Assembly (NCBI GenBank): GCA_023957275.1
Contig: JAMLHF010000033.1
Location: 1 to 48,559 of the forward strand
Direction of reading: 5' to 3'
DNA from: Lentimicrobium sp.
Lineage (GTDB): Bacteria; Bacteroidota; Bacteroidia; Bacteroidales; Lentimicrobiaceae
Length of the DNA stretch: 48,559 bases
In this document: one piece after another, positions 33,989-43,935 of the stretch
How positions within the stretch are numbered: the first letter of the stretch is position 1
How the letters are laid out: every line of letters begins with the position of its first letter
Notes under the pieces: generated by a model
Told to the model about the DNA's origin: nothing
What the model saw: only the letters and a program-made list of their open reading frames with translations
The model's database searches: none
Program-made: the position numbers and the translations under genes

Positions 33989-36088
33989 ATGGATAACAAT
34001 AAGCGGGAAATATTAAAGAAAGTATATCTGGTCTATTTTGTCATGGTTGCCGTTGGTCTGGCGATCATTGGCAAGGCAGCCTATATTCAGCTTATTGAAG
34101 GAGAGGAATGGCGCGAAAAAGCAAAAAAAGTCACCATCCGTTATGATAAAATCGAGGCAAACAGGGGCAATATCCTGGCCTCGGACGGAAGCCTGCTGGC
34201 AGCATCGGTGCCTGTATTTGAGCTGCGCATCGATGCAGGCAACACCCATTTTGATGATGAGTTCTACTACGACAATGTGGATTCACTGGCCTGGCATCTT
34301 TCCAATCATTTTAAGGACAGAAGCAAACAGGAATACAAACAATTGCTTGTAAAAGGCAGGAAGAACAACAACAGGTATCTGTTGCTGAAAAGAAATGTGA
34401 CCTACGACGACCTGAAAAAAGTAAGGAAGTTCCCGGTTTTCCGCCTGGGAAAATACAGGGGCGGACTGATTGCAGAAGCCAGAAACAAACGTGAACTGCC
34501 ATTCAGGTGGCTGGCCTTCCGCACTATCGGGTGGGATAAAGAAGGAGAGAAAAATGACATCGGCCTTGAAGGCGCTTACAGCAGTATCCTTGAAGGTGAA
34601 AAAGGACAAAGGCTTGTACAACTCATCGGCAAAGGCGTGTGGCGCCCGTTGAACGATGAAAACGAAATTGAACCCCGTGACGGACATGACATAGTTACCA
34701 CCATCGATATCAATATACAGGATGTTGCCGAGGACGCCCTGATGCGCCAACTGATTGAGAATGAAGCAGACCATGGTTCGGTAGTACTGATGGAAGTTGC
34801 CACCGGGAACATTCTTGCCATTGCGAATCTGGGCAAAAACAGCAAGGGGGAGTATGAGGAAAAATATAACTATGCCATCGGCGAAAGCTCAGAACCGGGA
34901 TCAACGTTCAAACTGGCCTCACTGATCGCGGCACTTGATGAAGGCCTGCTCAGCCTGAATGACACCGTTGATACTGAGGGCGGGACTGCAAAATTTGCCA
35001 ACAGAACCATGCGGGACTCCCATCATGGCGGGTACGGAAGAATCAGTGTAAAACGCGCATTTGAACTTTCTTCCAATGTGGGTATTTCCAAAGTCATCCA
35101 CAAAGCATACAAAGATAAGCCCCAGCAGTTTATCAACAAACTCTATTCCATGCGCCTGAATCTTCCGCTGGGGATAGAGATTGCCGGAGAGGGGAAACCA
35201 TCCATTAAAAATACGGAACACAAATACTGGTCGAAGGTTTCACTTCCGTGGATGTCTATCGGGTATGAGGTTGCCATTACGCCCTTGCAGACCCTTGCCT
35301 TTTACAACGCGATTGCCAACAACGGAGTGATGGTTAAGCCCCGTTTAGTGAAAGAAATCAGGCTGGCCGGAGAAATTACCAAAACATTTGATCCGGAAAT
35401 TCTTTCACCGTCCATTGTAAAAAACCCCGAAACCATCACACTGGCAAAATCAATGCTGGAAGGTGTTGTAGAAACAGGAACCGCCATACACCTGAAGAAT
35501 TCCATTTACAAAATTGCCGGCAAAACCGGAACGGCCCAGATAGCCCAGAACAATGCCGGATATAACAAATCGAATTATAAGGCTTCCTTCGTCGGATATT
35601 TTCCGGCTGATTCGCCAAAATACTCAATGATTGTAGTTATCAACAATCCGCAAAAAGGCATCTACTACGGCGGTTCAATTGCCGGTCCGGTATTCCGCGA
35701 AGTTGCGGATAAGGTATATGCGACAAGGCTCGACCCGGAAAGGCGCAGCGCGGATTCCATCCCCGGCAGATACCCCTTGCTTGCGTCCGGCAATGGCAAT
35801 GAACTTGAAATGCTGATGAAAGAGATCAACATTGTTTTCCCTGCAGGAACCCAGAGCGAATGGATTACCTATTCGGGTCAGGACTCAACTCACAAGGTGA
35901 AACCCATAGAGCCTGCCACGGACAAAATCCCGGATGTTACCGGTATGGGAGCCAGGGATGCTGTTTTTCTGCTTGAATCGGCAGGGATAAAGGTGAAAGT
36001 AAGTGGTAAAGGGAAAGTGAAACGGCAATCTTTGGTCCCGGGATCAAAGATTACAGCCGGAAGTCAATGCATGATTGAACTCGGATAA
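33989..36088 (+). CDS. ftsI: Division transpeptidase FtsI/PBP3 with C-terminal PASTA domain
   Basis: Penicillin-binding protein of 699 aa that crosslinks septal peptidoglycan. An N-terminal membrane helix (about 9-28) is followed by the PBP dimerisation region and the transpeptidase domain with all three active-site motifs: SxxK as Ser305-Thr-Phe-Lys308, SxN as Ser361-Ser-Asn363, and KTG as Lys512-Thr-Gly514. A single PASTA domain ends the protein (about 640-699, KIPDVTGMGARDAVFLLESAG). It partners with FtsW, encoded downstream. ATG at 33989; the murE start lies 10 bp after the stop. Confidence 0.96.
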   Translation: MDNNKREILKKVYLVYFVMVAVGLAIIGKAAYIQLIEGEEWREKAKKVTIRYDKIEANRGNILASDGSLLAASVPVFELRIDAGNTHFDDEFYYDNVDSLAWHLSNHFKDRSKQEYKQLLVKGRKNNNRYLLLKRNVTYDDLKKVRKFPVFRLGKYRGGLIAEARNKRELPFRWLAFRTIGWDKEGEKNDIGLEGAYSSILEGEKGQRLVQLIGKGVWRPLNDENEIEPRDGHDIVTTIDINIQDVAEDALMRQLIENEADHGSVVLMEVATGNILAIANLGKNSKGEYEEKYNYAIGESSEPGSTFKLASLIAALDEGLLSLNDTVDTEGGTAKFANRTMRDSHHGGYGRISVKRAFELSSNVGISKVIHKAYKDKPQQFINKLYSMRLNLPLGIEIAGEGKPSIKNTEHKYWSKVSLPWMSIGYEVAITPLQTLAFYNAIANNGVMVKPRLVKEIRLAGEITKTFDPEILSPSIVKNPETITLAKSMLEGVVETGTAIHLKNSIYKIAGKTGTAQIAQNNAGYNKSNYKASFVGYFPADSPKYSMIVVINNPQKGIYYGGSIAGPVFREVADKVYATRLDPERRSADSIPGRYPLLASGNGNELEMLMKEINIVFPAGTQSEWITYSGQDSTHKVKPIEPATDKIPDVTGMGARDAVFLLESAGIKVKVSGKGKVKRQSLVPGSKITAGSQCMIELG

Positions 36089-36098
36089 GGAGAGAAGG

Positions 36099-37571
36099 GT
36101 GAAAATACTGAGAGAAATATTGTACAAATGCAGGATCCGGAGAGTTACCGGAAGTCTTGAAGTTGTTGTTGACGGAATAATCTTTGATTCACGGAAAGCT
36201 GCCAGCGGAAAAGTATTTGTTGCCATCACAGGCACCCTGACCGATGGCCATAAGTTCATTAATGAGGTTATTGAAGCTGGAGTAAGCGCTGTTATTTGCG
36301 AGCAAATGCCGGAAAATACCAGGGAAAACGTTACTTACGTTGAAGTCGGGAACAGTGCCGAAGCGCTCGCACTGATGGCTTCGAACTTCTATAATAATCC
36401 TTCTTCCCAGCTATACCTGACGGGCATCACCGGAACCAACGGGAAAACCACCACTGCTACATTATTGTATCAACTCTTTATTGACCTCGGTTATAAAACC
36501 GGACTGATTTCAACAGTCAGGAATATGATTCACAACCGGGAGATTCAGGCTACTCATACAACGCCTGACGCGGTGGCCCTGAATTCCATGCTCAGGGATA
36601 TGGCAGATGAAGGATGCGAATACTGCTTTATGGAAGTCAGCTCGCATGCGGTTGTGCAACACCGTATAACGGGGCTGAAGTTTGCCGGGGGCGTATTCAC
36701 AAACCTTACCCACGACCACCTCGATTTTCATAAAACATTTGATGCCTATCTGAAGGCAAAAAAGGCGTTTTTTGACAAGCTCCCCTCTGAATCTTTTGCG
36801 CTCGTGAATACGGATGACCGCAACGGGATGGTTATGGTGCAGAATACACAGGCCCGGGTTAAAACAACGGCTGTGAAGCGGCAGGCCGACTACCACTGCA
36901 AAATCCTTGAGAATCATTTCGACGGGCTTCAGCTCAATATCAATGGCCATGAAGTGTGGTGCCGGCTTGTCGGAAATTTCAACGCCTACAATCTGCTGAA
37001 TATTTATGCTACCGCCAATTTACTCGGTGTGAGCGAAGAAGAATGCCTTACCGGAATCAGTAAGTTAAAAGCCGTTGACGGCCGGTTTGAATACATAAAA
37101 TCACCTGCAGGTACTGTTGGCATTGTTGACTATGCACACACCCCCGACGCCCTGCTTAATGTAATCAGCACCATCAACGCCATCCGCGAAGGTAAAGGAA
37201 GGCTGATCACCGTGACGGGGGCCGGCGGCGACCGCGACAGGTCAAAAAGACCGGTCATGGCTTCCATTGCAACAGAAAACAGCGATTTAACCATTCTTAC
37301 TTCTGACAATCCCCGCACCGAAAACCCCGAAGAGATTCTGAACGAAATGAGAACAGGGGTTTCTCCCGAGAGGAAAAGACACTGCCTGGTAATCAGTAAC
37401 AGGCGTGAAGCCATCAGAACCGCATGTACCCTGGCGGCAAAGGAGGATATCATCCTGATTGCAGGCAAAGGGCATGAAACCTATCAGGAAATAATGGGAG
37501 TTAAACATCATTTCGATGACAGGGAAGAATTGCGTGAATGCTTTGGATTAACATCAAAAAAAGAAGAATAA
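36099..37571 (+). CDS. murE: UDP-MurNAc-tripeptide synthetase MurE
   Basis: ATP-dependent ligase adding the third residue of the stem peptide. ATP loop GTNGKTT is at residues 112-118, and the motif DNPRTENP at 403-410 contains DNPR, the signature of meso-diaminopimelate-adding enzymes. 490 aa from a GTG at 36099, which has a good ribosome-binding site (AAGGAG, 36086-36091, seven bases away) and gives the family-like N-terminus (V/M)KILREILYKC. An upstream TTG would overlap ftsI. Cytoplasmic, between ftsI and mraY. Confidence 0.95.
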   Translation: MKILREILYKCRIRRVTGSLEVVVDGIIFDSRKAASGKVFVAITGTLTDGHKFINEVIEAGVSAVICEQMPENTRENVTYVEVGNSAEALALMASNFYNNPSSQLYLTGITGTNGKTTTATLLYQLFIDLGYKTGLISTVRNMIHNREIQATHTTPDAVALNSMLRDMADEGCEYCFMEVSSHAVVQHRITGLKFAGGVFTNLTHDHLDFHKTFDAYLKAKKAFFDKLPSESFALVNTDDRNGMVMVQNTQARVKTTAVKRQADYHCKILENHFDGLQLNINGHEVWCRLVGNFNAYNLLNIYATANLLGVSEEECLTGISKLKAVDGRFEYIKSPAGTVGIVDYAHTPDALLNVISTINAIREGKGRLITVTGAGGDRDRSKRPVMASIATENSDLTILTSDNPRTENPEEILNEMRTGVSPERKRHCLVISNRREAIRTACTLAAKEDIILIAGKGHETYQEIMGVKHHFDDREELRECFGLTSKKEE

Positions 37572-37589
37572 TCATCAAACCGGAAAAAC

Positions 37590-38843
37590 ATGCTATACTA
37601 TCTGTTTGACTATCTGGACAAAGCCTTTGATTTTCCGGGAGCCGGCATGTTCCAGTATATTTCGTTCAGGGCTGCCATGGCAGTGATAACATCGCTTACC
37701 ATTTCGTTGCTCTTCGGAAAAACCCTGATCAACTATCTTAAAAAGAAACTGGTCGGTGAAATCGTAAGAGACCTGGGGCTGGAAGGCCAGAAACAAAAAC
37801 AGGGCACTCCAACTATGGGCGGGCTGATCATACTGAGTGCCATTGTTATCCCTACCCTGCTCTTTGCAAAACTCAACAACATATATATTATTCTGATTCT
37901 GACCACTACAATCTGGCTGGGATTCATCGGGTTTCTTGACGACTACATCAAGGTTTTCAGAAAAGACAAAAAGGGACTCGCCGGCAAGTTCAAGATATTA
38001 GGGCAAGTGGTCATCGGACTGGTAGTTGGTTTTACACTTTACTTCCATGACGATGTGGTGATCCGTGAAAAAATTATGCAGACGAGTTCCCGTTCGGCCT
38101 CCGAGCTGAGTGAATTTGAAAAGGTGGACGACCACGACCAGCGGTTTTCGAGATCCAGTGTAAAATCAACCAAGACAACCATTCCGTTTTTCAAGAATAA
38201 CGAATTCGATTACGCACTCATCCTGAAGCCATTAGGCGAAAAGGTCATGAAACATGCCTGGCTCATTTTTGTTCCGGTGGTTATATTGATAATCACTGCG
38301 GTATCAAACGGCGCCAATCTTACTGACGGAATTGACGGCCTGGCGACAGGGACTTCAGCAATTATCGGTGCAACACTGGGGATTCTGGCCTGGGTATCCG
38401 GCAACTTTGTTTTTGCCGACTATCTGAATATTATGTATCTGCCCGACACCGGCGAGCTGACCATTTTTGTGAGTGCCTTTGTAGGAGCCTGCACAGGATT
38501 TTTGTGGTACAATACTTATCCTGCCCAGGTTTTTATGGGCGACACCGGCTCCCTTGCCCTCGGGGGTGTAATTGCCGTCCTGGCAATTATGATCAGAAAA
38601 GAATTACTGATTCCCATACTCTGCGGCATTTTTCTCGCTGAGAACCTTTCTGTGGTCCTGCAGGTAAGCTACTTTAAAAGAACCAAACGAAAATACGGTG
38701 AAGGAAGGCGCATATTCAGGATGTCGCCGCTTCATCATCACTACCAGATGCTCGGATATGCCGAGCCTAAGATCGTGATGCGCTTTTTCATAGTCGGCAT
38801 TATGCTGGCCATCTTCACCATTGTAACCCTAAAAATCAGATAA
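37590..38843 (+). CDS. mraY: Phospho-MurNAc-pentapeptide transferase MraY
   Basis: Polytopic membrane enzyme making lipid I from UDP-MurNAc-pentapeptide and undecaprenyl phosphate. Key motifs: KQGTPTMGG at 70-78, the Asp pair in LDDY (Asp117, Asp118), NLTDGIDG from 243, and His382-His383-His384. Length is 417 aa, longer than the roughly 360 of E. coli, because of a charged loop at about 150-205 ([20 protein letters not shown]), which I recall as usual in Bacteroidota. ATG at 37590, 18 bp after murE. Confidence 0.96.
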   Translation: MLYYLFDYLDKAFDFPGAGMFQYISFRAAMAVITSLTISLLFGKTLINYLKKKLVGEIVRDLGLEGQKQKQGTPTMGGLIILSAIVIPTLLFAKLNNIYIILILTTTIWLGFIGFLDDYIKVFRKDKKGLAGKFKILGQVVIGLVVGFTLYFHDDVVIREKIMQTSSRSASELSEFEKVDDHDQRFSRSSVKSTKTTIPFFKNNEFDYALILKPLGEKVMKHAWLIFVPVVILIITAVSNGANLTDGIDGLATGTSAIIGATLGILAWVSGNFVFADYLNIMYLPDTGELTIFVSAFVGACTGFLWYNTYPAQVFMGDTGSLALGGVIAVLAIMIRKELLIPILCGIFLAENLSVVLQVSYFKRTKRKYGEGRRIFRMSPLHHHYQMLGYAEPKIVMRFFIVGIMLAIFTIVTLKIR

Positions 38844-38846
38844 TCG

Positions 38847-40190
38847 ATGCATGCCAACCAAAAAACAGTCATTCTCGGAGCCGGCGAAAGCGGGACCGGA
38901 GCTGCTTTGCTCGCCAGGAGCAGGGGGTTGGAAGTGTTTGTTTCTGATCAGTCACCCATTAAGGAAAAGTACAGAAATGAGCTGATAGTGAACGGAATCC
39001 GGTTTGAAGAGGGGGGACACAGTGTCAACCTGCTGGAAAATACGGTTGAGATCATTAAAAGCCCCGGGATTCCGGACAGCGCGCCACTGATCAGGGAAGC
39101 AAATGAAAAAAGTATCCCGGTTATTTCCGAAATAGAATTTGCCAGCCGGTACACCACTGCCACCAATATTTGTGTTACCGGCAGTAACGGCAAAACAACC
39201 ACCACCAGCCTGATCTGGCACATCCTGCACACTGCCGGGCTTAATGCCGGACTGGCAGGAAATATAGGCAACAGTTTTGCCCGTCAGATAGCCGGTCAGG
39301 AAAACGATATCTATGCGCTGGAATTAAGCAGTTTTCAGCTTGACGGCATGAGTAACTTCAGGGCCGATACTGCCATTCTGCTTAATATCACCCCCGACCA
39401 CCTTGACCGGTACGAAAACGACCTGAATAAATATGCAGCATCCAAGATGCGCATCATCAGGAATCAGACAGCCGACAATGCCTTTATCTGGTGCTGCGAT
39501 GACGTGTTATCATCAGAAATGATGAAAAATACGCGGCTGCATCAGCAGGTATTCCGCATCAGCCTTTATGAACAAGGACATGAAGGCGCATTTATCGAAG
39601 ACAATAAAATAATATTCAACATAAAAGGGGAAACGTTCAGTATGACAATCGAAGAACTGGCTTTGCAAGGCAAGCACAATATCTACAATTCCATGGCAGC
39701 CGGAGTGGCAGCCAAACTGGTCGGTATCAGGAAAGAAACCATCAGGCAATGCCTGTCCGATTTTCAGCATGTTGAACATCGTCTGGAACATGTGGCCAAC
39801 ATCCATGGCATTGAATTTATCAATGACTCCAAAGCAACCAACATCAATTCTGCATGGTGGGCGCTTGAAAGCCAGAATAAACCCGTGATCTGGATAGCCG
39901 GAGGTATAGACAAAGGAAATGACTACACCAAACTCTATGATGTTGTAAAATCGAGGGTAAAAGCCCTGATTTGTCTTGGCGTTGACAACAGGCCCCTGAT
40001 TGAGGCATTCAGGGATATTATTCCCGTGATTACAGAGACCAGGTCGGCTGCCGACGCGGTAAATGCAGCCTATTACCTGGCACAGAAGGATGATGTGGTT
40101 TTGCTTGCCCCGGCCTGCGCCAGCTTTGATCTTTTCGAAAATTATGAGGACCGTGGCCGGCAGTTCAAGGCAGCGGTGCATGCTTTATAA
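38847..40190 (+). CDS. murD: UDP-MurNAc-alanine:D-glutamate ligase MurD
   Basis: Adds D-glutamate to UDP-MurNAc-L-Ala. 447 aa with an N-terminal Rossmann-like domain (VILGAGESGTGAALLA), ATP loop GSNGKTTTT from residue 112, the central-domain NITPDHLDRY, and the C-terminal domain including NDSKATN and WIAGGIDKGNDY. ATG at 38847, three bases after mraY. A 91-bp gap follows before ftsW, the longest gap in the cluster apart from that before ftsZ; no promoter or terminator was recognised in it. Confidence 0.96.
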   Translation: MHANQKTVILGAGESGTGAALLARSRGLEVFVSDQSPIKEKYRNELIVNGIRFEEGGHSVNLLENTVEIIKSPGIPDSAPLIREANEKSIPVISEIEFASRYTTATNICVTGSNGKTTTTSLIWHILHTAGLNAGLAGNIGNSFARQIAGQENDIYALELSSFQLDGMSNFRADTAILLNITPDHLDRYENDLNKYAASKMRIIRNQTADNAFIWCCDDVLSSEMMKNTRLHQQVFRISLYEQGHEGAFIEDNKIIFNIKGETFSMTIEELALQGKHNIYNSMAAGVAAKLVGIRKETIRQCLSDFQHVEHRLEHVANIHGIEFINDSKATNINSAWWALESQNKPVIWIAGGIDKGNDYTKLYDVVKSRVKALICLGVDNRPLIEAFRDIIPVITETRSAADAVNAAYYLAQKDDVVLLAPACASFDLFENYEDRGRQFKAAVHAL

Positions 40191-40281
40191 GGTAATGTCT
40201 TGATAACTTGATAAATATAACGAATCAAAAAAAACTGCAACAAAAAAGTCACTTAAACAAATTGATGGCTAAACAAAACGG

Positions 40282-41457
40282 ATGAAAACTATCCTGAATA
40301 ATATAAAAGGCGACAAAGTAATCTGGGCGGTGGTATTCCTGCTCTCGATTTTCTCGGTGCTGGCGGTTTACAGCTCCACAGGAACACTTGCCTTCCGTTA
40401 TCAGTCAGGCAATACCGAATATTATCTGATCAAGCATCTCGGGATTCTGCTGCTCGGCTTTGTCCTTATGTACCTTGCACATCAGGTAAAATACAAATAC
40501 TATGCGCGTATTTCGCAGCTTGCCATTTATGTTTCTGTCCCACTCCTTGCCTATACACTGATGTTCGGCACCAATGTGAATGAAGCCAGCCGGTGGTACA
40601 CGCTGCCGCTCATCAATCTGACTTTTCAGCCATCCGATTTTGCCAAGCTGGCGCTGATCATTTTTGTAGCGAGGTTGCTGGCTAAAAAACAAGAAAATAT
40701 TGAAGATTTCAAAAAAGGTTTTATTGCCATATTACTTCCGGTTTTATTGATTACCCTGCTGATTTTACCGGCAAATCTCTCCACGGCCGCGATGATATTC
40801 ATCACTTGCCTGGTGCTGATGTTTGTCGGCCGGGTCAGGCTACGATATATCCTGGCCCTGGTAGGCATTGGTCTGGTGAGTATGGCCCTGTTAATTGCAA
40901 TCGTTATCAATGTTCCACAGCTCGGCAAACGCGTCGGAACGTGGCAAAGCAGGATAGAAAACTTCAATAGCGGGGACAGCGACGGAAACTATCAGGTAGA
41001 ACAGGCCAAAATCGCCATAGCCAATGGCGGGTTTACCGGCAGAATGCCCGGCAATTCGACGCAAAAGAATTTTCTGCCGCATCCATATTCGGACTTCATT
41101 TTTGCCATAATTATTGAGGAGTATGGTCTGATCGGCGGCACCCTGGTCGTATTGCTTTACCTGGTGCTGCTCTTTAGGGCTATTAAAATTGTAATCAGGA
41201 GTCCGCGCAATTTTGCCGCCTTTCTCACTTTTGGCGTTGCCTTCAGTCTGGTGTTTCAGGCGATGATCAACATGATGGTGGCAGTTAACCTGATGCCGGT
41301 TACCGGTCAGACACTTCCGCTTATCAGCATGGGCGGTACTTCCATCTGGTTTACCAGTATCTCCATCGGGATTATTCTGAGCGTCAGCCGTGAGGTCGAA
41401 GAGGAAATACAAAAAAATGACAAGCAACCAAAACAACCTGAACATGCCGTTGTCTGA
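40282..41457 (+). CDS. ftsW: Lipid II polymerase FtsW (SEDS family)
   Basis: Integral membrane glycosyltransferase of the SEDS family, 391 aa with about ten helices. Family marks are VYSSTGTLAFRY after helix 1, the stretch FQPSDFAKLALI, and near the end TGQTLPLISMGGTS, as well as the central PANLSTAAMIF. It polymerises septal glycan with the FtsI transpeptidase encoded four genes upstream. Start at the ATG at 40282 (MKTILNNIKGDKVIW). The murG start lies inside its 3' end. Confidence 0.95.
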   Translation: MKTILNNIKGDKVIWAVVFLLSIFSVLAVYSSTGTLAFRYQSGNTEYYLIKHLGILLLGFVLMYLAHQVKYKYYARISQLAIYVSVPLLAYTLMFGTNVNEASRWYTLPLINLTFQPSDFAKLALIIFVARLLAKKQENIEDFKKGFIAILLPVLLITLLILPANLSTAAMIFITCLVLMFVGRVRLRYILALVGIGLVSMALLIAIVINVPQLGKRVGTWQSRIENFNSGDSDGNYQVEQAKIAIANGGFTGRMPGNSTQKNFLPHPYSDFIFAIIIEEYGLIGGTLVVLLYLVLLFRAIKIVIRSPRNFAAFLTFGVAFSLVFQAMINMMVAVNLMPVTGQTLPLISMGGTSIWFTSISIGIILSVSREVEEEIQKNDKQPKQPEHAVV

Positions 41458-42553
41458 AAAGAGGATTATCATCAGCGGAGGGGGCACGGGTGGTCATATA
41501 TTCCCGGCGATAGCGATTGCCGATGCGTTAAAAAGCATTGAGCCCGGGATAAACATTCTTTTTGTCGGGGCCAAGGGTCGCATGGAAATGGAGAAGGTAC
41601 CGGCGGCCGGATATCCGATTGAGGCCTTATGGATCAGCGGTTTACAACGAAAGCTGGCACTGAAGAACCTGCTTTTCCCCTTGAAGCTGATCCACAGCAG
41701 TCTGAGGGCACGATCGATCATTAAAAAATTCGCGCCCGATGCCGTTGTCGGGGTGGGTGGATATGCCAGCGGACCGACTGTGAAGGCGGCAGCAGCATTG
41801 GGAATCCCGACCATTTTGCAGGAGCAGAATTCCTATCCGGGCATTACAAACAGGATGCTGGCACGCAAAGCCAGGAAAATATGTGTGGCATACCCCGGAA
41901 TGGAGAAGTTTTTCCCCTCTTCAAAACTGATAATCACAGGAAACCCGATAAGGGCTGACATTGTACATGCCAACGCCAAAAGGGCGGAAGCGCTGGAATT
42001 CTTTGGATTGAGTGGTGGTAAACCCGTTATCCTTGCTGTAGGCGGAAGCCTGGGTGCACTCACCATAAACCAAAGCCTTCATCAGGGTCTTAAAGAGATT
42101 GCGGATGCAGGTATCCAGCTTATCTGGCAAACGGGAAAATCTTACACAGAACAGGCCGCGGCGGCTGCTTTACCGTTCGAAAAGGCCGGCATCCGGCAAC
42201 ATACATTTATCACGCGCATGGATCTGGCATACGCTGCTGCCGATATCGTAATTTCACGGGCGGGGGCCATCGCGATTTCAGAACTCTGTGTCACCGGAAA
42301 ACCCAGCATTCTCGTTCCTTCACCCAATGTTGCCGAAGACCACCAGACCAAAAATGCGATGGCCCTGACAAAAGCCGGCGCAGCCATTATGGTCAGAGAC
42401 AGCGAAGCGCCGGGGAAACTGGTGAACATTGCCATAGAACTTGCAGGCAATAAGCAAAAAAGGAGTGACCTGTCGGCAAATATTTTACTGCTGGGGAAAG
42501 AAAATGCTGCCGCTGAAATAGCGGAGATTGTACTGAGTTGTATTGTTAAATAA
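41444..42553 (+). CDS. murG: UDP-GlcNAc transferase MurG
   Basis: Peripheral membrane glycosyltransferase (GT28) that converts lipid I to lipid II. The N-terminal glycine loop is GGGTGGH at 12-18, followed by GVGGYASGPTVKAA, LQEQNSYPG, and the UDP-GlcNAc site SRAGAIAISEL with PSPNVAEDHQ. 369 aa from the ATG at 41444, overlapping ftsW by 14 bp. An in-frame ATG at 41417 has a weak GAGG upstream and cannot be ruled out; I preferred the shorter form because family members begin close to the glycine loop. Confidence 0.95.
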   Translation: MPLSEKRIIISGGGTGGHIFPAIAIADALKSIEPGINILFVGAKGRMEMEKVPAAGYPIEALWISGLQRKLALKNLLFPLKLIHSSLRARSIIKKFAPDAVVGVGGYASGPTVKAAAALGIPTILQEQNSYPGITNRMLARKARKICVAYPGMEKFFPSSKLIITGNPIRADIVHANAKRAEALEFFGLSGGKPVILAVGGSLGALTINQSLHQGLKEIADAGIQLIWQTGKSYTEQAAAAALPFEKAGIRQHTFITRMDLAYAAADIVISRAGAIAISELCVTGKPSILVPSPNVAEDHQTKNAMALTKAGAAIMVRDSEAPGKLVNIAIELAGNKQKRSDLSANILLLGKENAAAEIAEIVLSCIVK

Positions 42554-42564
42554 ACTATTGAACT

Positions 42565-43935
42565 GTGAAAACCGAAGCATTGCGTACTGTTTACTTTTTA
42601 GGAATAGGGGGGATAGGGATGAGTGCCCTTGCCCGTTACCTGAATAAAGCAGGCGCAGATGTTCACGGTTATGATAAAACCCCTACCAGCCTCACAGCAA
42701 TGCTTGAAGCGGAGGGGATGAAAATTCATTACGAAGACCGTCCGGACCTGATTCCTGAGGAAACCGACCTCATCGTTTACACCCCCGCCATTCCCGAAAA
42801 CCTGGAGGAGTTCCGTGTGGCTTCCTCCGGAAAGTTCAGGCTCGTCAAACGCTCAGCCCTGCTGGGAGAAATTACCGGTGGCAAAAAGACACTGGCGGTT
42901 GCCGGCACCCATGGAAAAACCACGGTCAGCAGCATGCTGGCGCACATCATGTATCATTCACTGGCAGGCTGTACCGCCTTTCTGGGCGGAATAGCCAAAA
43001 ATTACAACAGCAACCTTCTGTTAAAGCCTGAAAGTGAATACATGGTTACCGAAGCCGATGAGTTTGACCGCTCATTCCTGAAACTAAGTCCTCTTTCAGC
43101 TGTAATCACCTCGGTGGATGCCGACCATCTGGATATTTACCATACGCATGATCTGCTGAAGGAATCATTCGCTGAATTTACCGGCAGAGTGAGAGAAAAC
43201 GGCAGCCTGGTAATTAAAAAAGGGCTGGATATCCAAACGAGGGCAAATCCCGGTGTGAAGATATACCGTTACGCACTGAATGAAACAGCAGATTTTCACG
43301 CCATTAACCTGAGGCGTGAAAACGGACAAACCCGTTATGATATTGTAACACCCGGCAGTACCATTACGGATATCGCTCCTGCCCTGCCCGGGCTATTCAA
43401 CATAGAAAACAGCATAGCCGCTGCAGCTATCAGCTGGCTGAACGGGGCCACAAATGAGGAAATCAGGGCCGGTATCAACACATTTACAGGCGTTAAGCGC
43501 AGGTTTGATTACCGGGTAATCCGCGAGGACACAATTTATATTGATGACTACGCCCATCATCCCGAAGAATTGAGAGCGTGCATTCAGGCTGTCAGGGAAT
43601 TGTACCCCGGGAAGCATATCACAGGCATCTTCCAGCCGCATCTGTACAGCCGGACCAGGGATTTTGCAACTGAATTCGGCCAAAGCCTTTCATTGCTCGA
43701 CAGGGTTATATTACTCGAAATATATCCTGCCAGGGAATTGCCCGTTGAAGGCGTAAATTCTGCCATGTTACTGAATAAAATAACGCTGAACGATAAGCAG
43801 CTATGTCTTAAGACAGAAATTCCGGAACTGATAAACAGGCTAAAACCGGAGATATTGCTGACTCTGGGCGCAGGCGATATCGACCAGCTGGCGGACCCGA
43901 TTACAGCATTACTGAACAGAAACGAAGAAAAATGA
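42565..43935 (+). CDS. murC: UDP-MurNAc:L-alanine ligase MurC
   Basis: First amino-acid ligase of the stem-peptide pathway, 456 aa. N-terminal GIGGIGMSALARYL, ATP loop GTHGKTT at 114-120, the family motif EADEFDRSFL, and the C-terminal DDYAHHPEEL and FQPHLYSRT. Start is the GTG at 42565 (MKTEALRTVYFLGIGG), 11 bp after murG. The stop overlaps the ftsQ start codon as ATGA. The cluster has no murB, murF or ddl next to it, so those steps are encoded elsewhere. Confidence 0.96.
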   Translation: MKTEALRTVYFLGIGGIGMSALARYLNKAGADVHGYDKTPTSLTAMLEAEGMKIHYEDRPDLIPEETDLIVYTPAIPENLEEFRVASSGKFRLVKRSALLGEITGGKKTLAVAGTHGKTTVSSMLAHIMYHSLAGCTAFLGGIAKNYNSNLLLKPESEYMVTEADEFDRSFLKLSPLSAVITSVDADHLDIYHTHDLLKESFAEFTGRVRENGSLVIKKGLDIQTRANPGVKIYRYALNETADFHAINLRRENGQTRYDIVTPGSTITDIAPALPGLFNIENSIAAAAISWLNGATNEEIRAGINTFTGVKRRFDYRVIREDTIYIDDYAHHPEELRACIQAVRELYPGKHITGIFQPHLYSRTRDFATEFGQSLSLLDRVILLEIYPARELPVEGVNSAMLLNKITLNDKQLCLKTEIPELINRLKPEILLTLGAGDIDQLADPITALLNRNEEK

